64,000 nucleotides of DNA from UBA1546 sp049302185 (GTDB taxonomy: Bacteria > Nitrospirota > Thermodesulfovibrionia > Thermodesulfovibrionales > UBA1546): contig JBAQLV010000011.1 of NCBI GenBank assembly GCA_049302185.1, positions 31,877 through 95,876 of the forward strand, written 5' to 3'. The position numbers were made by a program, and so were the translations under genes. Position 1 is the first letter of the stretch, and each line of letters begins with the position of its first letter. The notes beneath the pieces were generated by a model, which saw only the letters and a list, made by a program, of their open reading frames with translations, searched no databases and was not told where the DNA came from. Positions 1 through 8,107 of this stretch are shown piece by piece.

Positions 1-1465
1 TGTCAACAAGGTTCCCTGTTGTTATGAACATCACCCTTGAAAGGTCGAAGGGAACTGTAAGGTAATGGTCAACAAAGGTATTGTTCTGTTCAGGGTCAAG
101 CACCTCAAGAAGCGCTGATGATGGGTCTCCCCTGAAGTCCATTCCAATCTTGTCTATCTCGTCAAGCATGAAAACAGGATTGTTTGTGTCTGCTGTTTTT
201 ATGCCCTGTATTATCCTGCCGGGAAGCGCTCCTACATATGTTCTTCTGTGCCCTCTGATTTCTGCTTCGTCTCTGACTCCTCCCAGAGACATGCGGACGA
301 ATTCCCTTCCGAGGGACCTTGCAATGGATTTTCCCAGTGATGTCTTTCCAACTCCCGGAGGGCCTATAAAACAGAGTATAGGGCCTTTCATCTTTTCTTT
401 CCTCAGCTTTCTTACGCTGAGATATTCAAGGATTCGTTCTTTTACCTTCTCTAAGTCATAGTGGTCGTCATCAAGCACTTTTTTTGCCGCTTTTATATCA
501 AGATTGTCTTTTGTCTGTTTTGACCACGGCAGTTCAACCATCCATTCAAGATATGTCCTTACAGTTCCTGCCTCGGCGCTGTCAGGATGCATCTTCTCAA
601 GGCGCTTAAGCTGTTTCTCTGCCTCTTTCTGGACCTTCTCTGGCATCTTTACTTCCAAAATCTTTTTCTTGAATTCCTTTATCTCTTCTGAGCGCTCATC
701 TATATCGCCAAGCTCTTTCCGTATAGCTTTTAACTGTTCTCTGAGGAAATATTCCCTCTGATTCTTGTCTATTTCACCCCTGACTTCTGTCTGGATTTTC
801 TGCTGGACTGTAAGAAGCTCTATCTCTCTGTTCAGTATTTCACTGACTTTTTTCAGCCGCTGGGCAGGTTCGGTTATTTCAAGCACTTCCTGCGCATGGT
901 CTGTCTTTAATCCGATATTTGAGGCTATGAGGTCGGCAAGTTTTCCGGGGTCTTCAAGATTTTCAATCACAATCATAATATCAGGGAGTATTGCTTTGCC
1001 GAGAGAAGCTGTTTTGTCTATCTGTTCTTTTACAGTTCTCATTATCGCCTCAGTCTCTATCGTTATTTCTTCGGGCTGAGTATCTGTTATTTTTTCTATG
1101 CTCGCAGTAAAGAATGGTTCTTCTTTGAGAAACTTTACTGTCTTTGCCTTGGTCAGCCCCTGCACAAGCACCTTGACTCTCCCGTCAGGGAGTTTCAGCA
1201 TTCTCATTATGAGTCCTACGGTGCCTACATTGTAGAGGTCGGAAGGCGACGGATTCTCAGCATTAAGATCTTTCTGAGCAATGAGCATTATCATCTTGTT
1301 TGTGCTTAATGAATGCTCTATCGCCTTTATGGACATTTCTCTTCCCACAAAAAGAGGGAGTATCATATAAGGAAAGACAACTATGTCCCTTATAGGAAGC
1401 ACAGGAAGGCTTTGAGGAATTTCAATCTCTTTTTCTTTTTCTTCTTTTTCCGCTGCTTTTGCCAT
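1..1465 (-). CDS. lon: Lon protease, N-terminal part (3' end outside window)
   Basis: ATP-dependent serine protease that degrades misfolded and regulatory proteins in the cytoplasm. The visible 488 codons cover the N-terminal substrate-binding domain (starting near LPVLPIRDIVVFPYM), the coiled linker and the first part of the AAA+ module, with Walker A GPPGVGKTS near residue 366 and the Walker B stretch VFMLDEIDKIG further on. The Ser-Lys protease domain lies beyond the left edge. The start is ATG at 1465, preceded by an AGGAG ribosome site. A highly charged Lys/Glu-rich tail (residues 2-15) precedes the conserved domain. Confidence 0.95.
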   Translation of the reverse strand, partial: MAKAAEKEEKEKEIEIPQSLPVLPIRDIVVFPYMILPLFVGREMSIKAIEHSLSTNKMIMLIAQKDLNAENPSPSDLYNVGTVGLIMRMLKLPDGRVKVLVQGLTKAKTVKFLKEEPFFTASIEKITDTQPEEITIETEAIMRTVKEQIDKTASLGKAILPDIMIVIENLEDPGKLADLIASNIGLKTDHAQEVLEITEPAQRLKKVSEILNREIELLTVQQKIQTEVRGEIDKNQREYFLREQLKAIRKELGDIDERSEEIKEFKKKILEVKMPEKVQKEAEKQLKRLEKMHPDSAEAGTVRTYLEWMVELPWSKQTKDNLDIKAAKKVLDDDHYDLEKVKERILEYLSVRKLRKEKMKGPILCFIGPPGVGKTSLGKSIARSLGREFVRMSLGGVRDEAEIRGHRRTYVGALPGRIIQGIKTADTNNPVFMLDEIDKIGMDFRGDPSSALLEVLDPEQNNTFVDHYLTVPFDLSRVMFITTGNLVD

Positions 1466-1526
1466 TCTTATCTCCTGAATACAGGGTGCGAATCCGTCCG
1501 GTTAATTTACCTGAATCCTTGACCCT

Positions 1527-2417
1527 TTATTTTTTAATCATTGCCGCTATACCAAGCAGATATTCGGTAAACGGTTTCGAGACTTCTGAATTTTTCAGGG
1601 CAAAGTTGACCGTTGCTTTAAGATAACCTAACTTGTCTCCTGCGTCATACCGCCGGCCTTTGAAAATATAACCGTAAATGGGTTCTTTTTTAAGAAGTTT
1701 TTTGAGTCCGTCTGTCAGTTGTATCTCTCCGCCTCTGCCCGGAGGCAATTTATCGAGTACGCTGAATATCTGCGGGGTGAGAATGTATCTGCCTATTATT
1801 GCAAGGTTGGACGGCGCCTTTTCTCTTGCGGGCTTTTCAACGAGGTCGCTGATTTTATATATGCCGCTGCCGCAAGATTTTCCCTCTACTACGCCGTATT
1901 TATGTATCTCTGTCATTGGAACTTCTTCAAGCGCGAGTATCGGACAGCCGAGTTTCTCATACAGCACCATCATGTCTCTCAGCAGCGTTTCTTCCGGAGC
2001 GATTACATCATCGCTCAACAGCACCGCAAAGGGCTCATCCTTTACAAACGGCCTTGCACAGAGGATTGCATGTCCGAGGCCGAGCGCTGCCCTCTGCCTT
2101 ATGTATGCGAAGTTCAAATGGTTGAGCTTTGTTATTTCATTGAGAAGTTTTTTCTTATCCATCTTCCTGAGATTTTCTTCAAGCTCGTATGCCGAGTCAA
2201 AATGGTCTTCGATAGCGCGCTTATATTTGCCTGTGATTATTATGATCTCTTCAATATTGCATGCGATTGCTTCTTCTATCGCATACTGTATCATCGGCTT
2301 ATCAACAATCGGGAGCATCTCCTTGGGCGATGCCTTTGTGGCAGGCAGAAACCTTGTGCCAAGCCCGCCTGCAGGGAATATAGCCTTCCTTATTTTTTTA
2401 CGCATTTTTTTCTTCAT
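1527..2417 (-). CDS. galU: UTP-glucose-1-phosphate uridylyltransferase
   Basis: Makes UDP-glucose from UTP and glucose-1-phosphate for cell-envelope polysaccharide synthesis. The 296-aa length is normal for the family. The N-terminal nucleotide-binding signature PAGGLGTRFLPATK is at about residue 16, followed by KEMLPIVDKPMIQYAIEE. A later VEKP motif and the GRGGEIQLTDGL segment are also typical. The start is preceded by a very basic leader (MKKKMRKKIRK), so the true start could be the second Met. It stands alone between lon and the divergent fabG cluster. Confidence 0.95.
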   Translation of the reverse strand: MKKKMRKKIRKAIFPAGGLGTRFLPATKASPKEMLPIVDKPMIQYAIEEAIACNIEEIIIITGKYKRAIEDHFDSAYELEENLRKMDKKKLLNEITKLNHLNFAYIRQRAALGLGHAILCARPFVKDEPFAVLLSDDVIAPEETLLRDMMVLYEKLGCPILALEEVPMTEIHKYGVVEGKSCGSGIYKISDLVEKPAREKAPSNLAIIGRYILTPQIFSVLDKLPPGRGGEIQLTDGLKKLLKKEPIYGYIFKGRRYDAGDKLGYLKATVNFALKNSEVSKPFTEYLLGIAAMIKK

Positions 2418-2602
2418 AAAAATTAGACTACTGTGATAAGATAGTGCATTGCAATTTTAAATTATAACATATATCACACTTGTTTTTTCTGCTTTTGTGA
2501 GATAAGGTTCATCTGTAAATTTTATTCTGCTTTTCTGAGGGGACTGGAAAATAAAATAACTCTCTGTTAAAATTATAGCCGATTTTTTGATTGGAGGGAT
2601 TG

Positions 2603-3343
2603 ATGGAGTTTAAAGGTCAGGTGGCTGTTATCACAGGCGGCGCGCGCGGGATTGGAAAGACAATAGCCGAAGCGCTTGCAAGAAAAGGTGTCAATATCGT
2701 GATTGCTGATATCAGCAGCGAGCAGGCGCAGGGGACAGCAGCCGAGATGGAAAAGCTGGGGGTTAAGTCATCCGGAGTTGGAATTGATGTCTCAAAGTCA
2801 GAAGAAGTGGCTAAAGTATTCGGAGAGATAGCAAAAGACTACGGGAAGATAGACATTCTCGTAAATAATGCAGGCATAACAAGAGACGGGCTTATAATGA
2901 GGATGAAAGAAGAAGACTGGGATGCTGTGATTAATATTAATCTGAAGAGCGTATTCCTATGTTCTAAGGAGGCGGTTAAAGTAATGACAAAACAGAGATA
3001 CGGCAGGATTATAAATATATCATCAGTGGTTGCTTTTATGGGGAACCCGGGACAGGCAAATTACAGCGCATCAAAGGCGGGGATGGTCGGGCTGACAAAG
3101 ACTACCGCAAAAGAATATGCGAGCAGGGGGATTACCGCAAATGCAGTTGCGCCGGGCTTTATAACAACTGCCATGACCGATGCCCTGCCTGAAAATGTTA
3201 AGGAGGATATGAAGAGGGCGATTCCGCTTGGAAGGTTCGGCACTACAGATGATGTTGCAAATGCCGTTGTCTTTCTCGCCTCACCGGAAGCAGGTTATAT
3301 AACAGGGCAGGTGATACATGTTAACGGCGGGATGTATATGTAG
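2603..3343 (+). CDS. fabG: 3-oxoacyl-ACP reductase
   Basis: NADPH-dependent reductase of the fatty-acid elongation cycle. It is a classical short-chain dehydrogenase of 246 aa with cofactor motif TGGARGIG near residue 14, NNAG, and the catalytic Ser-Tyr-Lys set (NISSVVAF, then YSASKAG). The C-terminal GGMYM is typical of FabG. A TTG codon at 2591 is in frame, but GGAGG at 2593-2597 sits at the correct distance from ATG 2603, so 2603 is chosen. It precedes acpP and fabF, giving a short fatty-acid synthesis cluster. Confidence 0.95.
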   Translation: MEFKGQVAVITGGARGIGKTIAEALARKGVNIVIADISSEQAQGTAAEMEKLGVKSSGVGIDVSKSEEVAKVFGEIAKDYGKIDILVNNAGITRDGLIMRMKEEDWDAVININLKSVFLCSKEAVKVMTKQRYGRIINISSVVAFMGNPGQANYSASKAGMVGLTKTTAKEYASRGITANAVAPGFITTAMTDALPENVKEDMKRAIPLGRFGTTDDVANAVVFLASPEAGYITGQVIHVNGGMYM

Positions 3344-3352
3344 CTGAATAAG

Positions 3353-3450
3353 CTCTAAATCCTAAGCACCAAATCCTAAATGGTTTTAAAATTTGGGTTT
3401 TGAATTTGTTTAGGATTTAGATATTAGAATTTAGGATTTCTGAATTTGAA
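3353..3450. repeat. AT-rich inverted repeat words between fabG and acpP
   Basis: The gap holds several copies of TAAATCCTAA on one arm and TTAGGATTTA on the other. It can form a long imperfect hairpin. It resembles the other short dispersed repeat families in this window and carries no gene. Confidence 0.6.
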
Positions 3451-3479
3451 TCTAAAAAACAAAGTATGGAGGAAGAATA

Positions 3480-3710
3480 ATGGTAGAAGAAAAGGTAAAA
3501 GAGATTATATCAAAACAGCTTGGCGTCAATGCTTCAGAGGTGACGCCGGAAGCATCCTTCGTTGAAGACCTTGGCGCGGACTCGCTGGATACGGTTGAAC
3601 TCGTAATGGCATTTGAAGAGTCATTCAACATAGAGATACCTGACGAGGATGCTGAAAAGATAACAAAGGTCAAGGACGCAATAGCGTATATCAACAGTAA
3701 AAAATCTTAA
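3480..3710 (+). CDS. acpP: Acyl carrier protein
   Basis: Carries growing acyl chains as thioesters on a phosphopantetheine arm. The 76-aa acidic protein has the attachment motif DLGADSLDTVELVM, with the modified Ser near residue 37. GGAGGAAG stands just before the ATG. The stop codon overlaps the first base of fabF, so the two genes are very likely translationally coupled. Confidence 0.97.
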   Translation: MVEEKVKEIISKQLGVNASEVTPEASFVEDLGADSLDTVELVMAFEESFNIEIPDEDAEKITKVKDAIAYINSKKS

Positions 3711-4954
3711 TGGAAAAAAGAAGAGTTGTTGTAACGGGTGTAGGCCTTATCACACCTGTCGGGATTGGAGTCGAAGAAAGCTGGAAAGGGCTTGTTGAAG
3801 GCAGGTCGGGGATAAGAAAATTAACCCGGTTTGACGCTTCGGCTTTTGCAACGCAGATAGCAGGCGAGGTGGAGGGGTTTAACCCTGAGGACTATATAGA
3901 GCCTAAAGAAATAAAAAAGATGGACCGCTTTATCCATCTTGCCATTGCAGCTTCGGATATGGCTGTAAAGGATTCGGGGTTAAAGATAACGGACAGCAAT
4001 GCCGAAAGTGTCGGTGTGATAATCGGCTCAGGCATGGGCGGACTGCCGGCAATTGAATATTACCATTCTGTTCTCCTTGAAAAAGGCCCCAGAAGGATAA
4101 CTCCTTTCTTTATCCCTATGCTAATAATAAATCTTGCAGGCGGCCATGTGTCCATGAAATATGGCGCCAAGGGCCCAATTTCTGCAGTTGCAACCGCATG
4201 CGCTACCGGCAGCCATTCAATAGGCGACGCCTTCAAGATAATTCAGAGAGGGGATGCAGATGCAATGATTGCAGGCGGCACTGAATCGGTTATAACGCCG
4301 ATGGGAATCGGCGGGTTCAATGCAATGAAGGCGCTTTCCACACGAAACGATGAACCTGAAAAAGCAAGCAGGCCATTTGACGCAGACAGGGATGGTTTTG
4401 TGATGGGAGAAGGCGTTGGCATAATGGTGCTTGAGAGCCTCGAACACGCACGCTCAAGGGGCGCCAGAATATATGCCGAGATTGTCGGATATGGAATGAC
4501 AGCAGACGCTTACCATATGACTTCTCCTGCTCCTGAGGGAGAAGGCGCTGCACGGTGTATGGCTATAGCTTTAAAAGACGGAGGAGTTGCCGCTTCAGAA
4601 GTTGACTATATAAATGCGCACGGCACATCCACAAAATACGGGGATGAACTTGAGAGTATCGCTATAAAGACAGTATTTAAAGACCATGCATATAAGCTTG
4701 CAGTGAGTTCAACAAAATCCATGACAGGACATCTGCTCGGCGCTGCAGGAGGCGTTGAGGCTGTTGTATGTGTTTTATGCATGAGGGATAATATTGTTCC
4801 TCCGACAATAAACCTTGATAATCCCGACCCTCAGTGCGACCTTGATTATGTACCGCACAAGGCAAGGAAGATGGATGTTAACTGTGTCATGTCCAATTCA
4901 TTCGGTTTTGGCGGAACAAATGCCTGTCTGGTTTTTAAGAGACTTAAAGAGTAA
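3710..4954 (+). CDS. fabF: 3-oxoacyl-ACP synthase II
   Basis: Condensing enzyme that elongates acyl-ACP with malonyl-ACP. The 414-aa protein starts VVVTGVGLITPVG. The catalytic Cys lies in VATACATGSHSIGDAF, and the two catalytic His residues lie in NAHGTSTKYGD and STKSMTGHLLGAAGG, all in the expected order. The closing NSFGFGGTNACLVFK is typical. The start overlaps the acpP stop. The next gene converges from the other strand with only a few bases between the stops. Confidence 0.97.
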   Translation: MEKRRVVVTGVGLITPVGIGVEESWKGLVEGRSGIRKLTRFDASAFATQIAGEVEGFNPEDYIEPKEIKKMDRFIHLAIAASDMAVKDSGLKITDSNAESVGVIIGSGMGGLPAIEYYHSVLLEKGPRRITPFFIPMLIINLAGGHVSMKYGAKGPISAVATACATGSHSIGDAFKIIQRGDADAMIAGGTESVITPMGIGGFNAMKALSTRNDEPEKASRPFDADRDGFVMGEGVGIMVLESLEHARSRGARIYAEIVGYGMTADAYHMTSPAPEGEGAARCMAIALKDGGVAASEVDYINAHGTSTKYGDELESIAIKTVFKDHAYKLAVSSTKSMTGHLLGAAGGVEAVVCVLCMRDNIVPPTINLDNPDPQCDLDYVPHKARKMDVNCVMSNSFGFGGTNACLVFKRLKE

Positions 4955-4960
4955 TTTGGA

Positions 4961-5875
4961 CTATGCCAGCATCTCTTTGATTGTTAGTAAAACCGACTTG
5001 CCGAGCGCCTGCAAATCATAACCTCCTTCAAGAGCAAAAATAACAGGAACCTCTGCGCATGACAATATGCTGTTCACAATGCCTCTTATTCCTTCGTCAG
5101 AAACCCTTATGCCTGACAGTGGGTCTTCCGCTCGGATGTCATAACCCGCAGACACAATAATAATATCCGGCGTGAACCTTCTTACAAGATCAGGGAGCAT
5201 ATCCTGATAAATATGGAGGTAATCCTTATTGCCGGAACTGGAATTCAGAGGTACATTATAAGTGTATCCTTCGCCTTTGCCTTTTCCTCTTTCAGAGCCG
5301 CTGCCTGTTCCGGGATAGTGAGGATACTCGTGGGTGCTAAAATAAAACACTGAATCATCTTCCTCAAACATATGCTGCGTGCCGTTTCCGTGATGGACGT
5401 CAAAATCTATGATGAATATTTTTTTGTATCCTCTTTTCTGCGCATACCGCGCTCCAACTGCAACATTATTGAATATGCAGAACCCCATCGCCTTTTCTGC
5501 CTCTGCATGATGTCCCGGAGGCCTGACAGCGCAGAATGCCCTCTCAACCTCTCCTTTTTTGCATTTGTCTATTGCCTCCATTACAGCGCCTGCCGCGTAC
5601 AGCGCAGCGTCAAGACTGTTTTCAGACAGGTATGTGTCGGGATCAATATAGCCGGGCTCTGTTTTTTTGATTCTTTCTATGTATTCGTGCGTATGCACAG
5701 CCTCAATCTCATTGAACTCAGCCTTGCGGGGTTTTATGTGTATGAGTTTGTCCCATATATCTGAGGATTTAAGCGCATCAATGATCGCGATTAATCTCTC
5801 TTTGCATTCGGGATGCCACTTCGGCGTTTCGTGCATGAGGAATACATCGTCATATATGAAACCGACCTTTTTCAT
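4961..5875 (-). CDS. Histone-deacetylase-family (class II/AcuC-like) hydrolase
   Basis: Zn-dependent amidohydrolase of the arginase/deacetylase fold. Bacterial members act on acetylated amines such as polyamines or on protein acetyl-lysine, and the substrate here is unknown. Visible active-site segments are RPPGHHAEAEKAMGFCIFNN (tandem His), IDFDVHHGNGTQ (metal-binding Asp/His) and SAGYDIRAEDPLSG, with EGGYDL near the C-terminus. An upstream in-frame start at 5959 would add 28 poorly conserved residues, whereas MKKVGFIYDD at 5875 fits the family and has AGGA upstream, so 5875 is used (304 aa). Confidence 0.88.
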   Translation of the reverse strand: MKKVGFIYDDVFLMHETPKWHPECKERLIAIIDALKSSDIWDKLIHIKPRKAEFNEIEAVHTHEYIERIKKTEPGYIDPDTYLSENSLDAALYAAGAVMEAIDKCKKGEVERAFCAVRPPGHHAEAEKAMGFCIFNNVAVGARYAQKRGYKKIFIIDFDVHHGNGTQHMFEEDDSVFYFSTHEYPHYPGTGSGSERGKGKGEGYTYNVPLNSSSGNKDYLHIYQDMLPDLVRRFTPDIIIVSAGYDIRAEDPLSGIRVSDEGIRGIVNSILSCAEVPVIFALEGGYDLQALGKSVLLTIKEMLA

Positions 5876-5968
5876 TACTGAAATCCTATCAGATTTTAAA
5901 AATTCTTTCCTCATCTCTCTTTGTTCTGTTATTATAGCTACACCTATTTTTAAGCCCAAGGAGGTCTT

Positions 5969-7261
5969 ATGTCTGAACTCAAAAAGATGTACCGCACTAT
6001 TATGGATGACAATTTCCCTGATGATATGACAATAAAATTAGGGAATCAGACACTCGTTTATAAAAAGCGTGCATGGAAGATTCCTGATGAAAAAACAGGC
6101 GAGCTTATTGAGAAGGGATTGCGCTACGGAGAAAACCCTGACCAGCAGGCTGCGCTTTATGAACTCATAAACGGCAATCTGGTTCTCGGCGGATGTGAGT
6201 ATATAAATCCCGGCAGCGGGCTTGCAAGCAGCATCGCAGAAGGGGACATGATACAGGCAGGAAAACATCCGGGTAAAACTAATATGACAGACCTTGATAA
6301 TGGCTTAAACATACTAAAATATCTCACGAATAAACCTGCTGCTGTTATCTTGAAGCACAATAACCCATGCGGCGCAGCGCATGGGACAGACATTGCTGAT
6401 GCATATGACAGGGCTAACATGGCTGACAGGATTGCTGCATTCGGCGGATGCCTTGTTGTAAACAGGCCGATGGATAAAAAAACAGCAGAGGCTGTTAACG
6501 AAAATTACCTTGAGGTTGTTGCAGCGCCTGATTTTGAAGAAGGTGCAGTAGCGATACTTGCAAAAAGGAAGAATCTCAGGATTATAAGAGTTAAAAAAAT
6601 CAGTGAACTTGAGAAATACAGGAACTTCCGTTTTGTTGATTTCAAGTCGTTGATTGACGGCGGTTTGATAGTCCAGCAGTCGCAATTAAGCAGGATAAAG
6701 AGCAAGGATGATTTCATGCCTGCAAAAACAACATACAAAGGCAAAGAATATATTACAGAGAGGATGCCGACTGACAGGGAATATGAAGACATGATTTTCG
6801 GTTGGAGCGTAGAGATGGGGATTACATCAAACTCTGTCATCTATGTAAAGAACGGAGAGACGGTTGGTATCGGCACAGGAGAGCAGGACAGGGTGGGTGT
6901 TGCCGAGATTGCAGTATTTAAAGCTTATACAAAATACGCTGATGCCCTGTGTTTTAAAAACTACGGCATACCTTACAAAACCCTTGAGATTGAAGTCGCA
7001 AGAGGTGAGAGGGATGCAGGCCTCATTCAGGAGATTGATGAAGAGGCGAGGAAGAATAAAGGAGGGCTTATTGGCGCTGTGATGGTATCTGACGCATTCT
7101 TCCCGTTCAGGGACGGAATTGATGTCGGAATAAATCAGGGTGTTACAGCAGTTGTTCAGCCCGGAGGCTCGGAGAGGGATTTTGAGGTCATAGAGGCATG
7201 CAATCAGGCTAATCCTAAAGTGGCAATGGTATTCACAGGACAGAGGGTATTCAAGCATTGA
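5969..7261 (+). CDS. Stand-alone AICAR transformylase (PurH C-terminal domain homologue)
   Basis: Formylates AICAR to FAICAR with 10-formyl-THF in purine synthesis. The 430-aa protein matches only the transformylase half of PurH: LRYGENPDQQAA, ILKHNNPCGAAHG (the catalytic Lys-His region), AAFGGCLVVNRP, SDAFFPFRDGID and VQPGGSERD with the closing MVFTGQRVFKH. The N-terminal IMP cyclohydrolase (MGS-like) domain is absent, so another protein must close the ring. AAGGAGG precedes the ATG. Formyl-THF could come from the fhs gene at 8.1-9.9 kb. Confidence 0.85.
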   Translation: MSELKKMYRTIMDDNFPDDMTIKLGNQTLVYKKRAWKIPDEKTGELIEKGLRYGENPDQQAALYELINGNLVLGGCEYINPGSGLASSIAEGDMIQAGKHPGKTNMTDLDNGLNILKYLTNKPAAVILKHNNPCGAAHGTDIADAYDRANMADRIAAFGGCLVVNRPMDKKTAEAVNENYLEVVAAPDFEEGAVAILAKRKNLRIIRVKKISELEKYRNFRFVDFKSLIDGGLIVQQSQLSRIKSKDDFMPAKTTYKGKEYITERMPTDREYEDMIFGWSVEMGITSNSVIYVKNGETVGIGTGEQDRVGVAEIAVFKAYTKYADALCFKNYGIPYKTLEIEVARGERDAGLIQEIDEEARKNKGGLIGAVMVSDAFFPFRDGIDVGINQGVTAVVQPGGSERDFEVIEACNQANPKVAMVFTGQRVFKH

Positions 7262-7291
7262 TATAAAATCACAAGAAAGGAGACTAATAAA

Positions 7292-7774
7292 ATGTCGGAG
7301 ACAAAGGCAACAATAGAGACTAAATTCGGGGCTATAGAGTTAAAGTTTTTCCCTGATGTTGCTCCCAATCACGTTAATAATTTTACAGGGCTTGCAAAAA
7401 AAGGATTTTACGATGGTGCGACTTTTCACCGCGTAATACTGGGCTTTATGATACAGGGAGGAGATCCAAATTCTAAAAGTCCTGACAAGTCAAGACATGG
7501 AATGGGAGGCCCCGGATATACGATTAAGGCTGAATTCAATAACATGCCGCACAAGAGAGGAACCCTCTCCATGGCAAGGTCTGCCAATCCGGACAGCGCA
7601 GGTTCCCAGTTCTTCATCTGTGTTGCTGATGCGCATTTCCTTGACAGGCAGTACACGGTATTCGGAGAAGTGGTCTCAGGCCTGGATGTGGTGGACAAGA
7701 TAGTGAATCAGCCAAGGGACGCAAGCGACAATCCTGATGAGAGGATTGAAATGAAGGTAAAAGTTGCGGAATAG
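7292..7774 (+). CDS. ppiB: Peptidyl-prolyl cis-trans isomerase, cyclophilin type
   Basis: Catalyses proline isomerisation during protein folding. It is a single cyclophilin domain of 160 aa without a signal peptide, so it is cytoplasmic. Motifs FHRVILGFMIQGGDP (catalytic Arg), GTLSMARSANPDSAGSQFFI and YTVFGEVVSGLDVVDKI are complete. GAAAGGAG lies upstream of the ATG. It follows the AICAR transformylase by 30 bp and may share its transcript. Confidence 0.94.
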   Translation: MSETKATIETKFGAIELKFFPDVAPNHVNNFTGLAKKGFYDGATFHRVILGFMIQGGDPNSKSPDKSRHGMGGPGYTIKAEFNNMPHKRGTLSMARSANPDSAGSQFFICVADAHFLDRQYTVFGEVVSGLDVVDKIVNQPRDASDNPDERIEMKVKVAE

Positions 7775-8052
7775 AGATTTTTCAGCCTTTGAACTTTGGA
7801 AGAAGACTTAGGTTTGTGTTTAAGAAGCTTTTCAGCAGAGATGCGTATACCTTCAACGGCCGAGGAGGTTACAATATTTGCAACCAGCGCGGTTTCAAAT
7901 ATTTTCGGGTCTTTCAAGTAAGGATTTGTTTCTTTTAAAGACTTTTTAAGTATGACTTATTTTACCATATAAGTGTCGGTGACAGCCAGGGGCGGTGAGG
8001 GGGTTAATGAAAATACGGGAAGTTCCATAGTTCCTCAGTGCGAAGGTGAATA
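7775..8052. other. Intergenic region without a supported gene
   Basis: No convincing gene is seen here. A short minus-strand reading frame ending inside ppiB (from 7917) gives a peptide with VTSSAVEGIRIS, faintly like an eroded protein fragment. It overlaps ppiB antisense and has no ribosome site, so it is not called. Confidence 0.4.
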
Positions 8053-8084
8053 AAAAAAGCCTCCGGAAGATTCCGGAGGCTTTT
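8053..8084 (-). terminator. Rho-independent terminator after fhs
   Basis: A perfect inverted repeat, AAGCCTCCGGAA and TTCCGGAGGCTT around a short loop, is flanked by A and T runs. It lies just after the fhs stop. Read on the minus strand it ends in a run of T. It could also stop plus-strand transcripts coming from ppiB. Confidence 0.9.
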
Positions 8085-8107
8085 GAAGGTTCAAATGCTA
8101 AATCTTT

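Noticed and set aside
1678..2436. Long plus-strand frames over galU
   Set aside because: They are shadows of galU, whose minus-strand product has all family motifs.
7708..7917. Short minus-strand frame with VTSSAVEGIRIS after ppiB
   Set aside because: It has no ribosome site and half of it is antisense to ppiB. It is at best a gene remnant.
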